Both the position numbers and the translations under genes were made by a program. A stretch of 54,786 nucleotides of DNA from a virus. Position 1 is the stretch's first letter, and each line of letters begins with the position of its first letter. This document shows, piece by piece, positions 42,128 to 50,116 of the stretch. The stretch covers positions 1-54,786 of IMG/VR virus record IMGVR_UViG_3300050821_001302, one strand, 5' to 3'. The notes under the pieces are model-generated. The model searched no databases and was not told where the DNA came from. It saw nothing but the letters and a program-made list of their open reading frames with translations.

Positions 42128-42389
42128 TTCAGCGTTCTCCCCGCTATCGGCGGAGCCTACAGACCCGAACACCCAAACGGAACCGAGCAAGAAGCGGAAA
42201 CAGCATGCGTGGGTTTCCCCACAGCTTACAAGGCTGATGCAACTGTTTCCTACAGCGTCGGTTCCGCAAAGGTGCCTGGCAAGCAGCGAGTTCAGCATCT
42301 TTCATTTACAAGAAGTAGCTGAACTCTTCAGCGCAGGCAAAGCAACCATACCTGAGCTTTGACTAGAAAGCAAGTGCTTTAATACCTGA
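42128..42389 (-). other. Non-coding, hairpin-rich stretch upstream of the Y RNA
   Basis: No credible gene is seen in these 262 bases; an open frame crossing 42053-42298 translates the Y RNA region and is a shadow. Three hairpins stand out: 42318-42332 (GCTGAA/TTCAGC), 42209-42222 (GTGGG-GAAA-CCCAC on the bottom strand, a GNRA tetraloop) and 42139-42155 (CTCCGC/GCGGGG on the bottom strand). The region may be a Y RNA leader or promoter area, or a second small RNA. Confidence 0.5.
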
Positions 42390-42599
42390 TTAAAGCAAGT
42401 CGAAGTCTGGACCATGGACGGCACGGAACACCCGCTCCAATTCATCGGCTAGCGGGACGAAGCTACTAGAAGGCGGTAAGGCTTCAACAACAGACCCTTT
42501 CCGGGCGGGAGCGTCTTTGTGCGCATTATATCCATAGTCCGAGAGACACTGACGCGGGCGGTTACGCTTGGCACGCTTATCGATTTCAGAGTGGCGCAT
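42390..42599 (-). CDS. Small hypothetical protein
   Basis: A 69-residue protein (MRHSEIDKRAKRNRPRQCLS), basic at the start and acidic at the end (ADELERVFRAVHGPDFDLL). The ATG is at 42599, two bases after the upstream stop. No family recognised. Confidence 0.55.
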   Translation of the reverse strand: MRHSEIDKRAKRNRPRQCLSDYGYNAHKDAPARKGSVVEALPPSSSFVPLADELERVFRAVHGPDFDLL

Positions 42600-42600
42600 T

Positions 42601-42786
42601 TCAATCCTCGTCTTCCAGTTTATGCTTAGCAGGCCGAGTTTCAATGACCTGGATAGACGACCAATCTGGGTGAAGAACTTTAGCGGCAGCAACAACATCC
42701 TCAATATCGCCGTGGATGTTACTGTACTCGTGTTCCACTCCACACTTATTCGGAGCATCTAACGTGTTAACAGTAACTTGGATCAT
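42601..42786 (-). CDS. Small hypothetical protein
   Basis: A 61-residue protein (MIQVTVNTLDAPNKCGVEHE). Its ATG overlaps the helicase stop as ATGA. A single Cys and an acidic end are the only features. Function unknown. Confidence 0.6.
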   Translation of the reverse strand: MIQVTVNTLDAPNKCGVEHEYSNIHGDIEDVVAAAKVLHPDWSSIQVIETRPAKHKLEDED

Positions 42787-44378
42787 TTCAACGCCTCCAA
42801 TAACGATTTTGGATTTGCCCGGAGCGCCGCGAGAATATCATCACCCTCGCGATGGAATTGAAGGATTTTACCGTCCAACGTGCCTCTTACACATAAGTCA
42901 TACTGAAGCACAACCTTCTGCTGACCTTGCCGCCGCAGCCGCCGTTCAGCCTGTTCTCGATCTAGCACTCCAACTGGGCTTTCTACGAAGAAACAGTAGT
43001 TAGCCACCTGAAGACCATCCAACGAATACGCTCCAATCTTGTTGTTTATGATTGCAACCCGGCAGGCCTCATCACCCATAAACATCTTCAAGTCTGCGGC
43101 ATAGTTTTTATTGCCCGACCAGAGCCAAATCGGGTCGTGTCCAACCTCTTTCAAATCATGGTAAATGCATCTACCTGTGTGCGTAAAATCATAAAAACAC
43201 ACAGCCTTGGAATCATCAGGCATCTCCTCGATCAATTCCAATAACCGGTCCAGCTTAGGGTTCTCCGCAAAGCCAATTTCTACCCGGTCGCCAGACTCAT
43301 CGTTGCGGAAGCCTAGGAAGCCGGAAGACAGTTGCCGCATCCGCATGAAGGCATTCTTCATCTCCTGAAGGTTGCCCTTCGCCGCAATGATGTTATCAAC
43401 CACCTTGCGGTAATACGCGCTAGCCTCCTCAGGTAGGCGAACCTCCTCAATGATCGGAATGAACTTAGACTTGATCCCGCACTCCTCCGCCGAATACGCG
43501 ATAGAACGATGCTGCACAATCCTCATCAACTGTGGCATCATTTTCTTCTTGAACGTGTAATCCTTGGCAAAACCTTTTGGGTCCCAGGGATTGTCCTGCT
43601 CAGAATAGAACGCGGCGCGGAATAACCCAAGCGTCTCACCTAGTGTTTCACCACCGTCCACAATGTGGTGTTGCGACCAGAGCATCATAGGCTCACGGCC
43701 AAAAGGACGGCCCGCGAGGGCATAACAGAACTGAACGTTCTCACGCAACTTTGCACATAGCTTGGTTGTAAGACTGTGGAAATGCCCCGCGCGTGTTGAT
43801 TCGTCCAGGATCAAAGCGTCCACATTCTTACCTAGTTGAGCGACAAGCTTGGGGTCCAACTTCATATGATTCTTAGGCTTGCCGCCCTTCTTACCGCGCT
43901 TACCCTTGACCCAATAGGTCGTCATATTTACAGCGGCCGGGTACGTAATGAAGATCAAGCCTTCCTTGAAAGTCTCGAGAGCCTCCCACTTCTCCTTTGA
44001 GCTAGGTTGTGAAAGTGCAATATATGGAATGTCTATATTCCAGTGGCTACGCTGCTTCTCCCAAGTTGGAAAGGCTTTGTCACTTGTGACGAAAACCAAG
44101 GCGCGGCGTATTTTACCGCATTCCCACCAGTAGCGCAAGAGCTCCAGGGAAAGTACTGTCTTTCCAGTACCCATGTCGTACCAGAAGCAGAACTGCGGGT
44201 AGGCTACTCCAAGCAGGAACCCAACCTTCTGACTCTTACGCAAACCTTGGTTTAGCTGAGGTAGCGGCTTGATGGACTTGAGCGCGGCGTCGAGGTCAGC
44301 GTCAGAGAATTCCTTGAGCCAGCGATGATCATCCCGAGGAGCCTTGAGGAAGGCTTTAATCGCCGACTGCGGGATCAT
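42783..44378 (-). CDS. SNF2/SF2-type DNA helicase
   Basis: A 531-residue SF2 ATPase. FWYDMGTGKTVLSLELLRYW holds motif I (Walker A), ALILDESTRAG motif II in a DEST rather than DEAH form, and the C-terminal half has CFYDFTHTGRC, VAIINNKIGAYSLDGLQVAN and EQAERRLRRQGQ (motifs V-VI). Such helicases remodel or translocate on duplex DNA and occur in phage replication clusters. The C-terminus overlaps the next ORF by four bases. Confidence 0.8.
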   Translation of the reverse strand: MIPQSAIKAFLKAPRDDHRWLKEFSDADLDAALKSIKPLPQLNQGLRKSQKVGFLLGVAYPQFCFWYDMGTGKTVLSLELLRYWWECGKIRRALVFVTSDKAFPTWEKQRSHWNIDIPYIALSQPSSKEKWEALETFKEGLIFITYPAAVNMTTYWVKGKRGKKGGKPKNHMKLDPKLVAQLGKNVDALILDESTRAGHFHSLTTKLCAKLRENVQFCYALAGRPFGREPMMLWSQHHIVDGGETLGETLGLFRAAFYSEQDNPWDPKGFAKDYTFKKKMMPQLMRIVQHRSIAYSAEECGIKSKFIPIIEEVRLPEEASAYYRKVVDNIIAAKGNLQEMKNAFMRMRQLSSGFLGFRNDESGDRVEIGFAENPKLDRLLELIEEMPDDSKAVCFYDFTHTGRCIYHDLKEVGHDPIWLWSGNKNYAADLKMFMGDEACRVAIINNKIGAYSLDGLQVANYCFFVESPVGVLDREQAERRLRRQGQQKVVLQYDLCVRGTLDGKILQFHREGDDILAALRANPKSLLEALK

Positions 44379-44517
44379 TAGTCAATCTAAAATCGGACCA
44401 GCGTGCACAACTTAGGCATCTTCTCCGATACCAATCAATACCAAAAATTATTTTTGGTTCGTACGGTGAAATGTCTTTTAAGCAATAGCGACATTTATCA
44501 AGTTTCGCTGTTTCCAT
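44356..44517 (-). CDS. 53-residue zinc-ribbon protein
   Basis: ATG at 44517 inside the end of the DnaB-type gene. CRYCLKD and CLSCARW supply a four-Cys zinc site with a 25-residue spacing. It overlaps the SNF2 start by 23 bases. Small zinc proteins of this type are common in phage operons; function unknown. Confidence 0.6.
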   Translation of the reverse strand: METAKLDKCRYCLKDISPYEPKIIFGIDWYRRRCLSCARWSDFRLTNDPAVGD

Positions 44518-45901
44518 CTTCGCCTCGCAACTGTTCATCGTACATGGAAGACTTCAACGCTGATTCCAAGACATACTGCCCGATCGAATACGCTTGACTG
44601 ATCACGATCTCATACCCCCCTTCCGTACTACGCGCATGGTCTACATAGAGCCGCGCGAGGTTCAACCGCTTCTCCGCTTCGGTCTGACTATACGTCAAGG
44701 TGTTATCTGCCGTAAACACCTTGGAGATGTCCTCGGTCACCATGTTCGACCGCACCCGCTTTGCACCTAACGAGCCCCGACCACCTTGTGTCGGCGCGAA
44801 CAGCGCAAAGTTCCGCTGTTGAGCTAGACCCCGTAAGCCTACCACAGTCTGTCCAATACTGATACGCAAATTGTCCATGTCGTGCTTCATCAGGTCAGGG
44901 TAGTCTATGATCACGAGCGTGGGAACAAACTTCTCCATGGATTCCAGGTAGTCTAGATAAAACTGCAAGTTCGAGAGCGTGAGCGATCCAGAAGGGAACT
45001 CCTTGATGATGATTGACCCCAACCGCAACCCATGCGGCTTACGCTTCTCGCGCAAGAACTTTCTTATATTCGGGTCGGTAAACGCCATACGCGGCTTGAC
45101 ACTCTGACTCTCCCACCCAACAAGCCGCCGGAGCTGGTCGTATTCAAACTTCGTCCGCAGGTAGGCTACAGGACGCCGCGCCACACCGAAGAGAGCTTGA
45201 TAGTAACGCCCCTCCACGGTAGCCTCGTCCATCTCGCAGGAAATATGCAACACCTTAGCCCGATGGAGAAGGCCTTGTTTACCAACATGAACGCATAACC
45301 AGCTTTTCCCTGAACCTTTGGGAGCAATATACAAAAGCATCTGCTTGTACGCCAAACCAAAATCGATACGGTCCAGTTCTTTGATTCCGAGAGGAATATC
45401 GACAGGCTTACGATCCAGGAAGGTGAAGTTACTATCGTTCAGTCGCGTACCAGTACTGATACCCTGAGTCTGAGCCTTCAAGGCATTGTAGAGAACCTGC
45501 TCGATCTGAACCGTCTCAGTATTAGCTCCATAAAGCTCACTGGCCCGCATGACAGCCGACTTGATCGACTGCCGCCTGATATGGTTTTGCGTCTGGCCAA
45601 CAATATAACCCGCATTGAGGCCCCGGCCGAGCTCGGTAATTCCGGCTAGGAGCTTACGGAGACGGGGCGCGCGGTCACCCCGTTCCAGTGCCCAACCGAA
45701 GAGGTCATCCAGGTGAGCGTGCCCCGGTGCGCGGCCCTGCTCACGACGGTAAGCGAGAAGCTTAGTAGCAATTTCCTGATAGGGAGCGTCAAAGTGTTCG
45801 GGCTTAACCTGCGCCGCGACTACCGTGCCCTGCTTGTCGTTGAAGGCAAGGAGCGCGAGCAGACTCTCTTGTAAAGATGGAGGAAGAGTGTCCTCGGACA
45901 C
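44498..45901 (-). CDS. Replicative helicase, DnaB-like
   Basis: A 467-residue RecA-fold hexameric helicase. LLYIAPKGSGKSWLCVHVG is Walker A, VLHISCEMDEATVEGRYY is the H1a-like segment with its Glu, and LVIIDYPDLMKHD is Walker B. A short helical N-terminal domain precedes it. The start is GTG at 45901. With the primase it forms the phage primosome. Confidence 0.85.
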   Translation of the reverse strand: MSEDTLPPSLQESLLALLAFNDKQGTVVAAQVKPEHFDAPYQEIATKLLAYRREQGRAPGHAHLDDLFGWALERGDRAPRLRKLLAGITELGRGLNAGYIVGQTQNHIRRQSIKSAVMRASELYGANTETVQIEQVLYNALKAQTQGISTGTRLNDSNFTFLDRKPVDIPLGIKELDRIDFGLAYKQMLLYIAPKGSGKSWLCVHVGKQGLLHRAKVLHISCEMDEATVEGRYYQALFGVARRPVAYLRTKFEYDQLRRLVGWESQSVKPRMAFTDPNIRKFLREKRKPHGLRLGSIIIKEFPSGSLTLSNLQFYLDYLESMEKFVPTLVIIDYPDLMKHDMDNLRISIGQTVVGLRGLAQQRNFALFAPTQGGRGSLGAKRVRSNMVTEDISKVFTADNTLTYSQTEAEKRLNLARLYVDHARSTEGGYEIVISQAYSIGQYVLESALKSSMYDEQLRGEDGNSET

Positions 45902-45903
45902 AC

Positions 45904-46194
45904 CTAAGCGCCTCGGTATTTCTTGATTGCTTCTTCAACTTGATCGAGACTGTAGTCTCCACTACATTTCCACTCAACTGCCTTCCACACATCTTGAAGC
46001 CGAACCAAGCGTGCTTGAACCTGCCGTTCTACATGTTCTAAATAAGCCAAGATTGATTCAGTTTCCAAAGCCGCGTCTTTGTACCCAAAAGAAGTTAGCT
46101 GTGCTGCCATCTGCTCAAGATCTGAACGCTTGGCTAGCAACTCCTCCACGTCATTAGCAAAACAAAGATAGTTAAAGCTTCCTCCACTCATCAT
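45904..46194 (-). CDS. Conserved small phage protein
   Basis: A 96-residue protein starting MMSGGSFNYLCFAND and ending VWKAVEWKCSGDYSLDQVEE. The SGGSFNYL start and VWKAVEW-SGD end define a family seen widely in phages, with no known function. Its ATG overlaps the previous stop (ATGA). Confidence 0.65.
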   Translation of the reverse strand: MMSGGSFNYLCFANDVEELLAKRSDLEQMAAQLTSFGYKDAALETESILAYLEHVERQVQARLVRLQDVWKAVEWKCSGDYSLDQVEEAIKKYRGA

Positions 46195-46664
46195 TTCACC
46201 TTGATCAACATGCCCAACATACCGGCCACGAGATAGCCAGGGTAGGAATTCTCCAAGGCTTCAGACACCTTGGAGATGTTCTGTAGCATGACCTTGAGCC
46301 CGAAGCCAGGAGTGTTCTGTAGATAGTCGGCTAGCGCACGGGCAACTAGCCTACCCAAAGCATACTGCTCGCCAGCGGTCAACGGGCGGCGCGTAGCGGC
46401 CTTCAGTAGCGTGCGGATAGACTCTGACTGCTGCTGATACCCAGAAGGCGCAACCCGCTTCCAGTCCATGCCTTTGTGTAGTAAGCCACGCCGGACGAGC
46501 TCGGTCACAATACCTTCAGTCAGCCAGTCATCAAGCGGGCGGTTGGGGTGAGTCTTGATACCTTGCAAAAGGAAGTCTAGCTTCTGCTTGATCTCCAGCT
46601 GCTCCTTGGGGTTGAGCTTAGGGATGAGCTTAAGCACGGTATTAAGTTCTGAAGGTTTAGACAC
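46191..46664 (-). CDS. Hypothetical helical protein
   Basis: About 157 residues from GTG at 46664 (VSKPSELNTVLKLIPKLNPK). A basic helical N-terminal half with LLKAATRRPLTAGEQYALGR is followed by a Gly/Leu-rich, weakly hydrophobic end (YLVAGMLGMLIKVK). It overlaps the upstream gene by eight bases. No family recognised. Confidence 0.55.
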   Translation of the reverse strand: MSKPSELNTVLKLIPKLNPKEQLEIKQKLDFLLQGIKTHPNRPLDDWLTEGIVTELVRRGLLHKGMDWKRVAPSGYQQQSESIRTLLKAATRRPLTAGEQYALGRLVARALADYLQNTPGFGLKVMLQNISKVSEALENSYPGYLVAGMLGMLIKVK

Positions 46665-47025
46665 AAATCTTAGGCTTCCAATCAAGAATAATATCTGTGG
46701 CACCGAACGGTCGCGTTGATCGCCAAGAATTGTCGTTCACAACGATCTTGTCCCAACCATTACATTCCATATTGGAAACGAGAATGCGCTCCTTCAGGTC
46801 GTTCCTAGTCTTCACGTCGGCCAGTGTCTCGATGCGGCCTCCAAGATGGTAGAAAGGGCTTCGGGCGCTCTCGTGACTATCAAGATCGTACTCCCCACGC
46901 GTTCTGGTCGTAAACTGGAAACCATAGGGCGTGGCATTGTAACGCTCGACAATATCATGCGCCATTTGCTGTGCCTGGTCTACATCCCATGAGTTTATAG
47001 GTTCTCTCACTGGTTTCAGCAACAA
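46657..47025 (-). CDS. Hypothetical protein
   Basis: A 122-residue protein (MLLKPVREPINSWDVDQAQQ; KERILVSNMECNGWDKIVVN). It has a compact alpha/beta composition and one Cys near each end. Function unknown; it is part of the early replication operon. Confidence 0.6.
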   Translation of the reverse strand: MLLKPVREPINSWDVDQAQQMAHDIVERYNATPYGFQFTTRTRGEYDLDSHESARSPFYHLGGRIETLADVKTRNDLKERILVSNMECNGWDKIVVNDNSWRSTRPFGATDIILDWKPKICV

Positions 47026-47068
47026 ATGTACCTGGACTATAGAACGTCACAAAATGTTTCTCAATCAT

Positions 47069-47277
47069 TCACAACCCCTTGATGGTGATCTCGACCTTCT
47101 GACCCTTGACGAGAGTAGGCTTCTCATCGCCCATATGAAGCCGCTCCCAGGAACCTTCAAAGCAAACCAGCCGAGCGGTTCAGTATCGATGACGGCCACC
47201 TTATCCACCATACGCCCGCGCACGTTGCGGTGCAGGAACTCCACGGACTTGACGGTGGTGTTGATCTTGTAGATCAC
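47069..47277 (-). pseudogene. Small protein with apparent one-base frameshift
   Basis: GTG at 47277, overlapping the preceding stop, begins MIYKINTTVKSVEFLHRNVR and continues VAVIDTEPLGWF. From about 47165 a different frame looks coded (FEGSWERLHMGDEKPTLVKG, QKVEITIKGL) and ends at 47069. One missing T in the TTT at 47164-47166 would explain the switch. As read, the first frame ends in an unlikely Ser/Arg-rich tail at 47065. Sequencing error is a real possibility. Confidence 0.5.
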
Positions 47278-47495
47278 TGTTCCTCAATTCCCTCCAGGAA
47301 TACCTTGAAGTCTCTTTTGCTTGCTTTTGGCTTAGCCTTCTTAGGTGTGACATTGGCCAACATCTTATAAAACACTCGGCTAGTCGCGGCCCTGGTTCCA
47401 TTCTCATGAATTATGGAATAGAGCTCAGCAAGCCCGCGCCGCAGAAGACGACGAAATCGAGCACGTTCCGTCTTCTCAATACTTCGAAACTTCAT
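47274..47495 (-). CDS. Small basic protein
   Basis: A 73-residue basic protein (MKFRSIEKTERARFRRLLRR; TPKKAKPKASKRDFKVFLEG). GAGGGAGAA precedes the ATG. It is probably nucleic-acid binding by charge. No family recognised. Confidence 0.55.
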   Translation of the reverse strand: MKFRSIEKTERARFRRLLRRGLAELYSIIHENGTRAATSRVFYKMLANVTPKKAKPKASKRDFKVFLEGIEEQ

Positions 47496-47532
47496 TTGTG
47501 TTCTCCCTCTTTATTTCAAGCATACCGCTAGC

Positions 47533-48714
47533 CTAATACGCATAAGGGTCTGATATCATCTCGTCGGGCAGGTTACAATAGGAATAAGCCCGGAACGGAC
47601 CGAACCGATTAGGGTCTTTCCTAGACTGAGGCCAAGCTAGGATTGATCCTCTAAGGTTGGTGTCCTCACCTAATTCATCAAGGACGAAGTCCTCTTCGGC
47701 CGCGTAAGCGGGCTCATTCTTTGAAGTCGTAAGTATCTTACTTTCTTTCGTATATAGATCGCCCCCGCTTGAGGGTCCGGTTTCTGGCTTCTGGACCCCC
47801 GCTTGAGGGTCCGGTTTAGGCCCGCTTGAGGGTCCGCTTTTTCTAGGGACCTTAGGTTTGCGCTTAATAAACACAATCTTATCGTTTAGAGGCCAAGCCT
47901 CCATTGAGCCTTGATGAGCTTTGAACCAGTCACTCATCCGCCTTAGGCTGTTATCCAGCACCTGATTTCTAGCATGATGATTCAAACCCAGTTTGCGGGT
48001 CAGCCCACGTCTTCCATGTTTGTAGTTGAACTCTGTTCCATCATCGCTAAAGTGTTTGCTGTTCATCGAGTTCAATTGTAACAGCTCTAGCCTCTGTGTG
48101 GTTGCCTCACCTGATAGAGGTAGCGGTGTTGGCTCATAGAACCCCGTATTGAGTTGGATCCATTCTCGTTCTACAACAATCTCGATCCGGTTACTGCCCT
48201 TAGGAAGAGTAACCTTTACCAAAGGTGGTGGAAGCGTACGTTGGATGTGGCCTTTCCCCTCCACACCCTTATGACCGTTAGCCCACCACCGTGAGTAGAC
48301 AAGGGAGAGCTCTTGCAGATAATCCAGCGAGTTGTGGAGCCTTACCCTATTTGTGTCTCGTGGGCTGAGGCCTACCCGCCGCGCTAAGTTCGCAAAGGAG
48401 GGGAAGATGATTTTGTTGGAGTGAGAGTGTTGCGCTTCCGCCAATACTTGGAACAGCACGTTCATGTCCAGGGCAGAAGGACATCGTTGTGTCTTGCTTT
48501 TGATTTGAATATGTGGGTCACTGGGGAGTGGTGCAGTCCATCTACCACTTTCGTCCCGCCCCCATTTCGCCCTGGTTCTAGGGTCTTGGGCCAAAGGGTA
48601 ATTGAGAAAATTCTTGTTGAGATTGACCCCGTTGAAGAGCGGTCTTGGAGCAGCCTTTGGCGAAGTCGTTGAAGTTACAGGCGAATATTCTTTTCGTAGA
48701 GCCGAAGCGCGCAT
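47533..48714 (-). CDS. Replication-initiator-like protein carrying iterons in its gene
   Basis: A 393-residue protein, the first gene of the leftward arm. ALDMNVLFQVLAEAQHSHSN, IIFPSFANLARRVGLSPRDT and RLHNSLDYLQELSLVYSRWW look like the winged-helix domains of plasmid/phage replication initiators, though I cannot name the family. The middle of the C-terminal third is Pro/Gly/Ser-rich (GPSSG, DPQAG) because three DNA repeats lie there. The ATG has AAAGGAGG. Role inferred from fold pattern, repeats and position at the divergent junction. Confidence 0.55.
   Translation of the reverse strand: MRASALRKEYSPVTSTTSPKAAPRPLFNGVNLNKNFLNYPLAQDPRTRAKWGRDESGRWTAPLPSDPHIQIKSKTQRCPSALDMNVLFQVLAEAQHSHSNKIIFPSFANLARRVGLSPRDTNRVRLHNSLDYLQELSLVYSRWWANGHKGVEGKGHIQRTLPPPLVKVTLPKGSNRIEIVVEREWIQLNTGFYEPTPLPLSGEATTQRLELLQLNSMNSKHFSDDGTEFNYKHGRRGLTRKLGLNHHARNQVLDNSLRRMSDWFKAHQGSMEAWPLNDKIVFIKRKPKVPRKSGPSSGPKPDPQAGVQKPETGPSSGGDLYTKESKILTTSKNEPAYAAEEDFVLDELGEDTNLRGSILAWPQSRKDPNRFGPFRAYSYCNLPDEMISDPYAY
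47764..47840. repeat. Three direct repeats (iteron-like)
   Basis: Three copies of the 16-base core CCCGCTTGAGGGTCCG (followed by GTTT in two copies and CTTT in the third) start at 47764, 47798 and 47821. The spacings of 34 and 23 are not multiples of three, so the copies are read in different frames of the gene and encode different peptides. The DNA, not the peptide, is therefore conserved, as expected for initiator-binding sites. Confidence 0.7.
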
Positions 48715-48750
48715 TTTTGGTCGGCCTCCTTTGGGCCTTTACCATGTAAT

Positions 48751-48849
48751 GCGCTGGTCAAAACTTTTCGCTTGCCTGGGGCGCTGATCGGGGGTATAAG
48801 AACCCCCACTGATGGTGATCAGTACGTCCCCTACGTTTTTGACCAGCGC
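48751..48849. promoter_or_regulatory. Nested inverted repeats at the divergent junction
   Basis: A 13-base inverted repeat (GCGCTGGTCAAAA at 48751-48763 with TTTTGACCAGCGC at 48837-48849) encloses two more hairpins: GGGGGT/ACCCCC within 48790-48807 and ACTGAT/ATCAGT within 48808-48823 (approximate). It lies just upstream of the initiator-like gene and between the two transcription arms. It could be an operator pair, an origin-associated cruciform or a structured RNA. No gene is seen from 48715 to 49189. Confidence 0.55.
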
Positions 48850-48861
48850 AAGGTTTCTACG

Positions 48862-48906
48862 GCGGCCCGGTGGGATACAGCCCCTTAACCGGGCCGCACG
48901 CTTTTT
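48862..48906 (+). terminator. GC-rich hairpin followed by T run
   Basis: A perfect 10-base stem (GCGGCCCGGT at 48862-48871 with ACCGGGCCGC at 48888-48897) is followed by ACGCTTTTT on the top strand. It looks like a rho-independent terminator for a top-strand transcript from the junction, perhaps ending a short RNA that starts in the nested repeats upstream. Confidence 0.55.
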
Positions 48907-49119
48907 AACAGTTGACCAAGGCCCTTTATACCTCCGATTTCGCCCCGAGGCAACCTAAACCTTACGACGATAGGGAAGCCCGTAGAGAGACCTTCCCTCG
49001 CCCCGCTACTTGGCTACCCCTCGGCTAGAATAACTTACCAGCGAGGCTCTCAGGGCCGGAGGTTATCGACCCCTGACCCGACCCCGAGCCGAAAAGCCCT
49101 AATGATTTCGGTCGAGGGT

Positions 49120-49147
49120 TTGCTTTTACGGCAAGAGCGCCTATATA
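49120..49147 (+). promoter_or_regulatory. Rightward promoter P1
   Basis: TTGCTT (49120-49125) and TATATA (49142-49147) are spaced 16 bases apart. The downstream AAGCAAGC begins a small AAGC-GTAT-GCTT hairpin (49152-49163) near the expected transcript start. The element from -35 to +1 is nearly the same as P2, which supports both. Confidence 0.7.
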
Positions 49148-49189
49148 AAGCAAGCGTATGCTTTTAACGTAACCCCAGGGAGGCTTTCC

Positions 49190-49375
49190 ATGCCTAAATT
49201 CACCTTCAAGGGCGCGGGCGGTGAGCGCACCGTGACCGCCAAGACCGAAGCTGAGGCCCGTCACAAGGCAATGGTGGAGCGCTGGGGTCCGCCCAATGGC
49301 CGCCCTGCCAAGGATACCAGCCCCGACGGGCGCTACCTGAGCGTAGGGCTGGACCTCTTCTCGGTGGAGGAGTGA
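49190..49375 (+). CDS. Small early protein
   Basis: A 61-residue protein (MPKFTFKGAGGERTVTAKTE), first gene of the rightward operon, behind P1. AGGGAGG precedes the ATG. The RHKAMVERWGPPNGRPAKDT segment is basic; no family recognised. Its position suggests early takeover function. A CCCGCG/CGCGGG hairpin follows its stop. Confidence 0.65.
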   Translation: MPKFTFKGAGGERTVTAKTEAEARHKAMVERWGPPNGRPAKDTSPDGRYLSVGLDLFSVEE

Positions 49376-49405
49376 GCCCCGCGTTTTACGCGGGTCAGGT
49401 ATTAC

Positions 49406-49447
49406 TTGCGTAAAATAATTTGCCGCACCCCCTTGCCTTTTACGCAA
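49406..49447 (+). promoter_or_regulatory. Operator-like inverted repeat overlapping P2
   Basis: TTGCGTAAAA (49406-49415) and TTTTACGCAA (49438-49447) form a perfect 10-base inverted repeat. The right half lies between the -35 and -10 of P2. TTTTACG also occurs in P1, so a regulator could bind both promoters. Confidence 0.5.
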
Positions 49448-49460
49448 TACCCCCTATATT
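49433..49460 (+). promoter_or_regulatory. Rightward promoter P2
   Basis: TTGCCT (49433-49438) and TATATT (49455-49460) with a 16-base spacer. TTGC-TTTTACG and CTATATWAAGCA are shared with P1 313 bases upstream. It would drive the long leader and the rest of the rightward operon. Confidence 0.7.
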
Positions 49461-49466
49461 AAGCAT

Positions 49467-49797
49467 AGAGGAAGGGACCGCAAGCGGGAGCCTCCAAAAC
49501 TCCCCCCGGCCCTCACCCTCCAGGCCCTAGCTAGAGATGGGCAACGCGGAAGGGCGTTGATACCCCAGTCTCTATGGCCTCTGGACCACCCAGCGCCCGG
49601 TTGTAGCGGTAACGCCAAAGTTGCACGGGGGCAGTCCAGCGGGAGAGGGAGCGCCAGCGGTGGCGTGCCTTCCAAAAGCACTTAGCTCCAGTCCAGGGAT
49701 AACGCACGAAGTATCAGGCACGCGAGCGGTTACGGTAATTGAAACACCCGTTTCTGCTCAATAAGCCTGCACGCGCGGTTTAAGCCCCTCCCAAATA
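49467..49797 (+). other. Long structured untranslated leader or small RNA
   Basis: About 330 bases without a credible gene follow P2. They can fold: 49532-49574 forms a long stem (TAGAGA/TCTCTA outside, CAACGC/GCGTTG inside), and a GCGCCA-GCGG-TGGCGT hairpin lies near 49652-49667. Bottom-strand open frames here look like shadows. It may be a regulatory leader or an abundant non-coding RNA. Confidence 0.5.
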
Positions 49798-49857
49798 TGT
49801 TTGAATTGCACCATGGGACGCATCCAGAACGGTGCGTCCCATGGTGCAATTCAAACA
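49798..49857 (+). repeat. Perfect 25-base inverted repeat upstream of a ribosome site
   Basis: The bases 49798-49822 are the exact reverse complement of 49833-49857, with a 10-base loop. The arm begins TGTTTGAATTGCACC. AGGAGG follows three bases later. In RNA it would be a very stable hairpin, a candidate RNase III site or an mRNA-end protector. In DNA it could be a cruciform or binding site. Confidence 0.8.
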
Positions 49858-49870
49858 GTAGGAGGACAAT

Positions 49871-50053
49871 ATGAAGTACCAAATCTATGTTGTACCCCAG
49901 ACGCTGACGGACGGCTCGAAAGTCTATGACGTGAAGCTCGGCAACTGGACGTTGTACGGCATAACCAAACACGACGCTGACGTTTGTGCTCTTGGTATCG
50001 CCGCACTCATCAACGATCACACGACAGACGACGCAGCCGTTTTTGACGACTAA
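49871..50053 (+). CDS. Small hypothetical protein
   Basis: A 60-residue acidic protein (MKYQIYVVPQTLTDGSKVYD; HDADVCALGIAALINDHTTD). Its strong AGGAGGACA site follows the 25-base hairpin. No family recognised; in the rightward (probably early) operon. Confidence 0.65.
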   Translation: MKYQIYVVPQTLTDGSKVYDVKLGNWTLYGITKHDADVCALGIAALINDHTTDDAAVFDD

Positions 50054-50116
50054 AGCCAGCCCGCTACTGGGAACGGCGGAAATGCCGTAACAAGATAATA
50101 TACAGCCTAGGAGCGT

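Noticed and set aside
42053-42298. 81-residue open frame on the bottom strand
   Set aside because: Its end (VVGSNPTGST) is the usual mistranslation of a tRNA T-arm; it is a shadow of the Y RNA.
49025-49447. 140-residue bottom-strand open frame
   Set aside because: It is antisense to P1, the 49190-49375 gene and P2, and has shadow-like composition.
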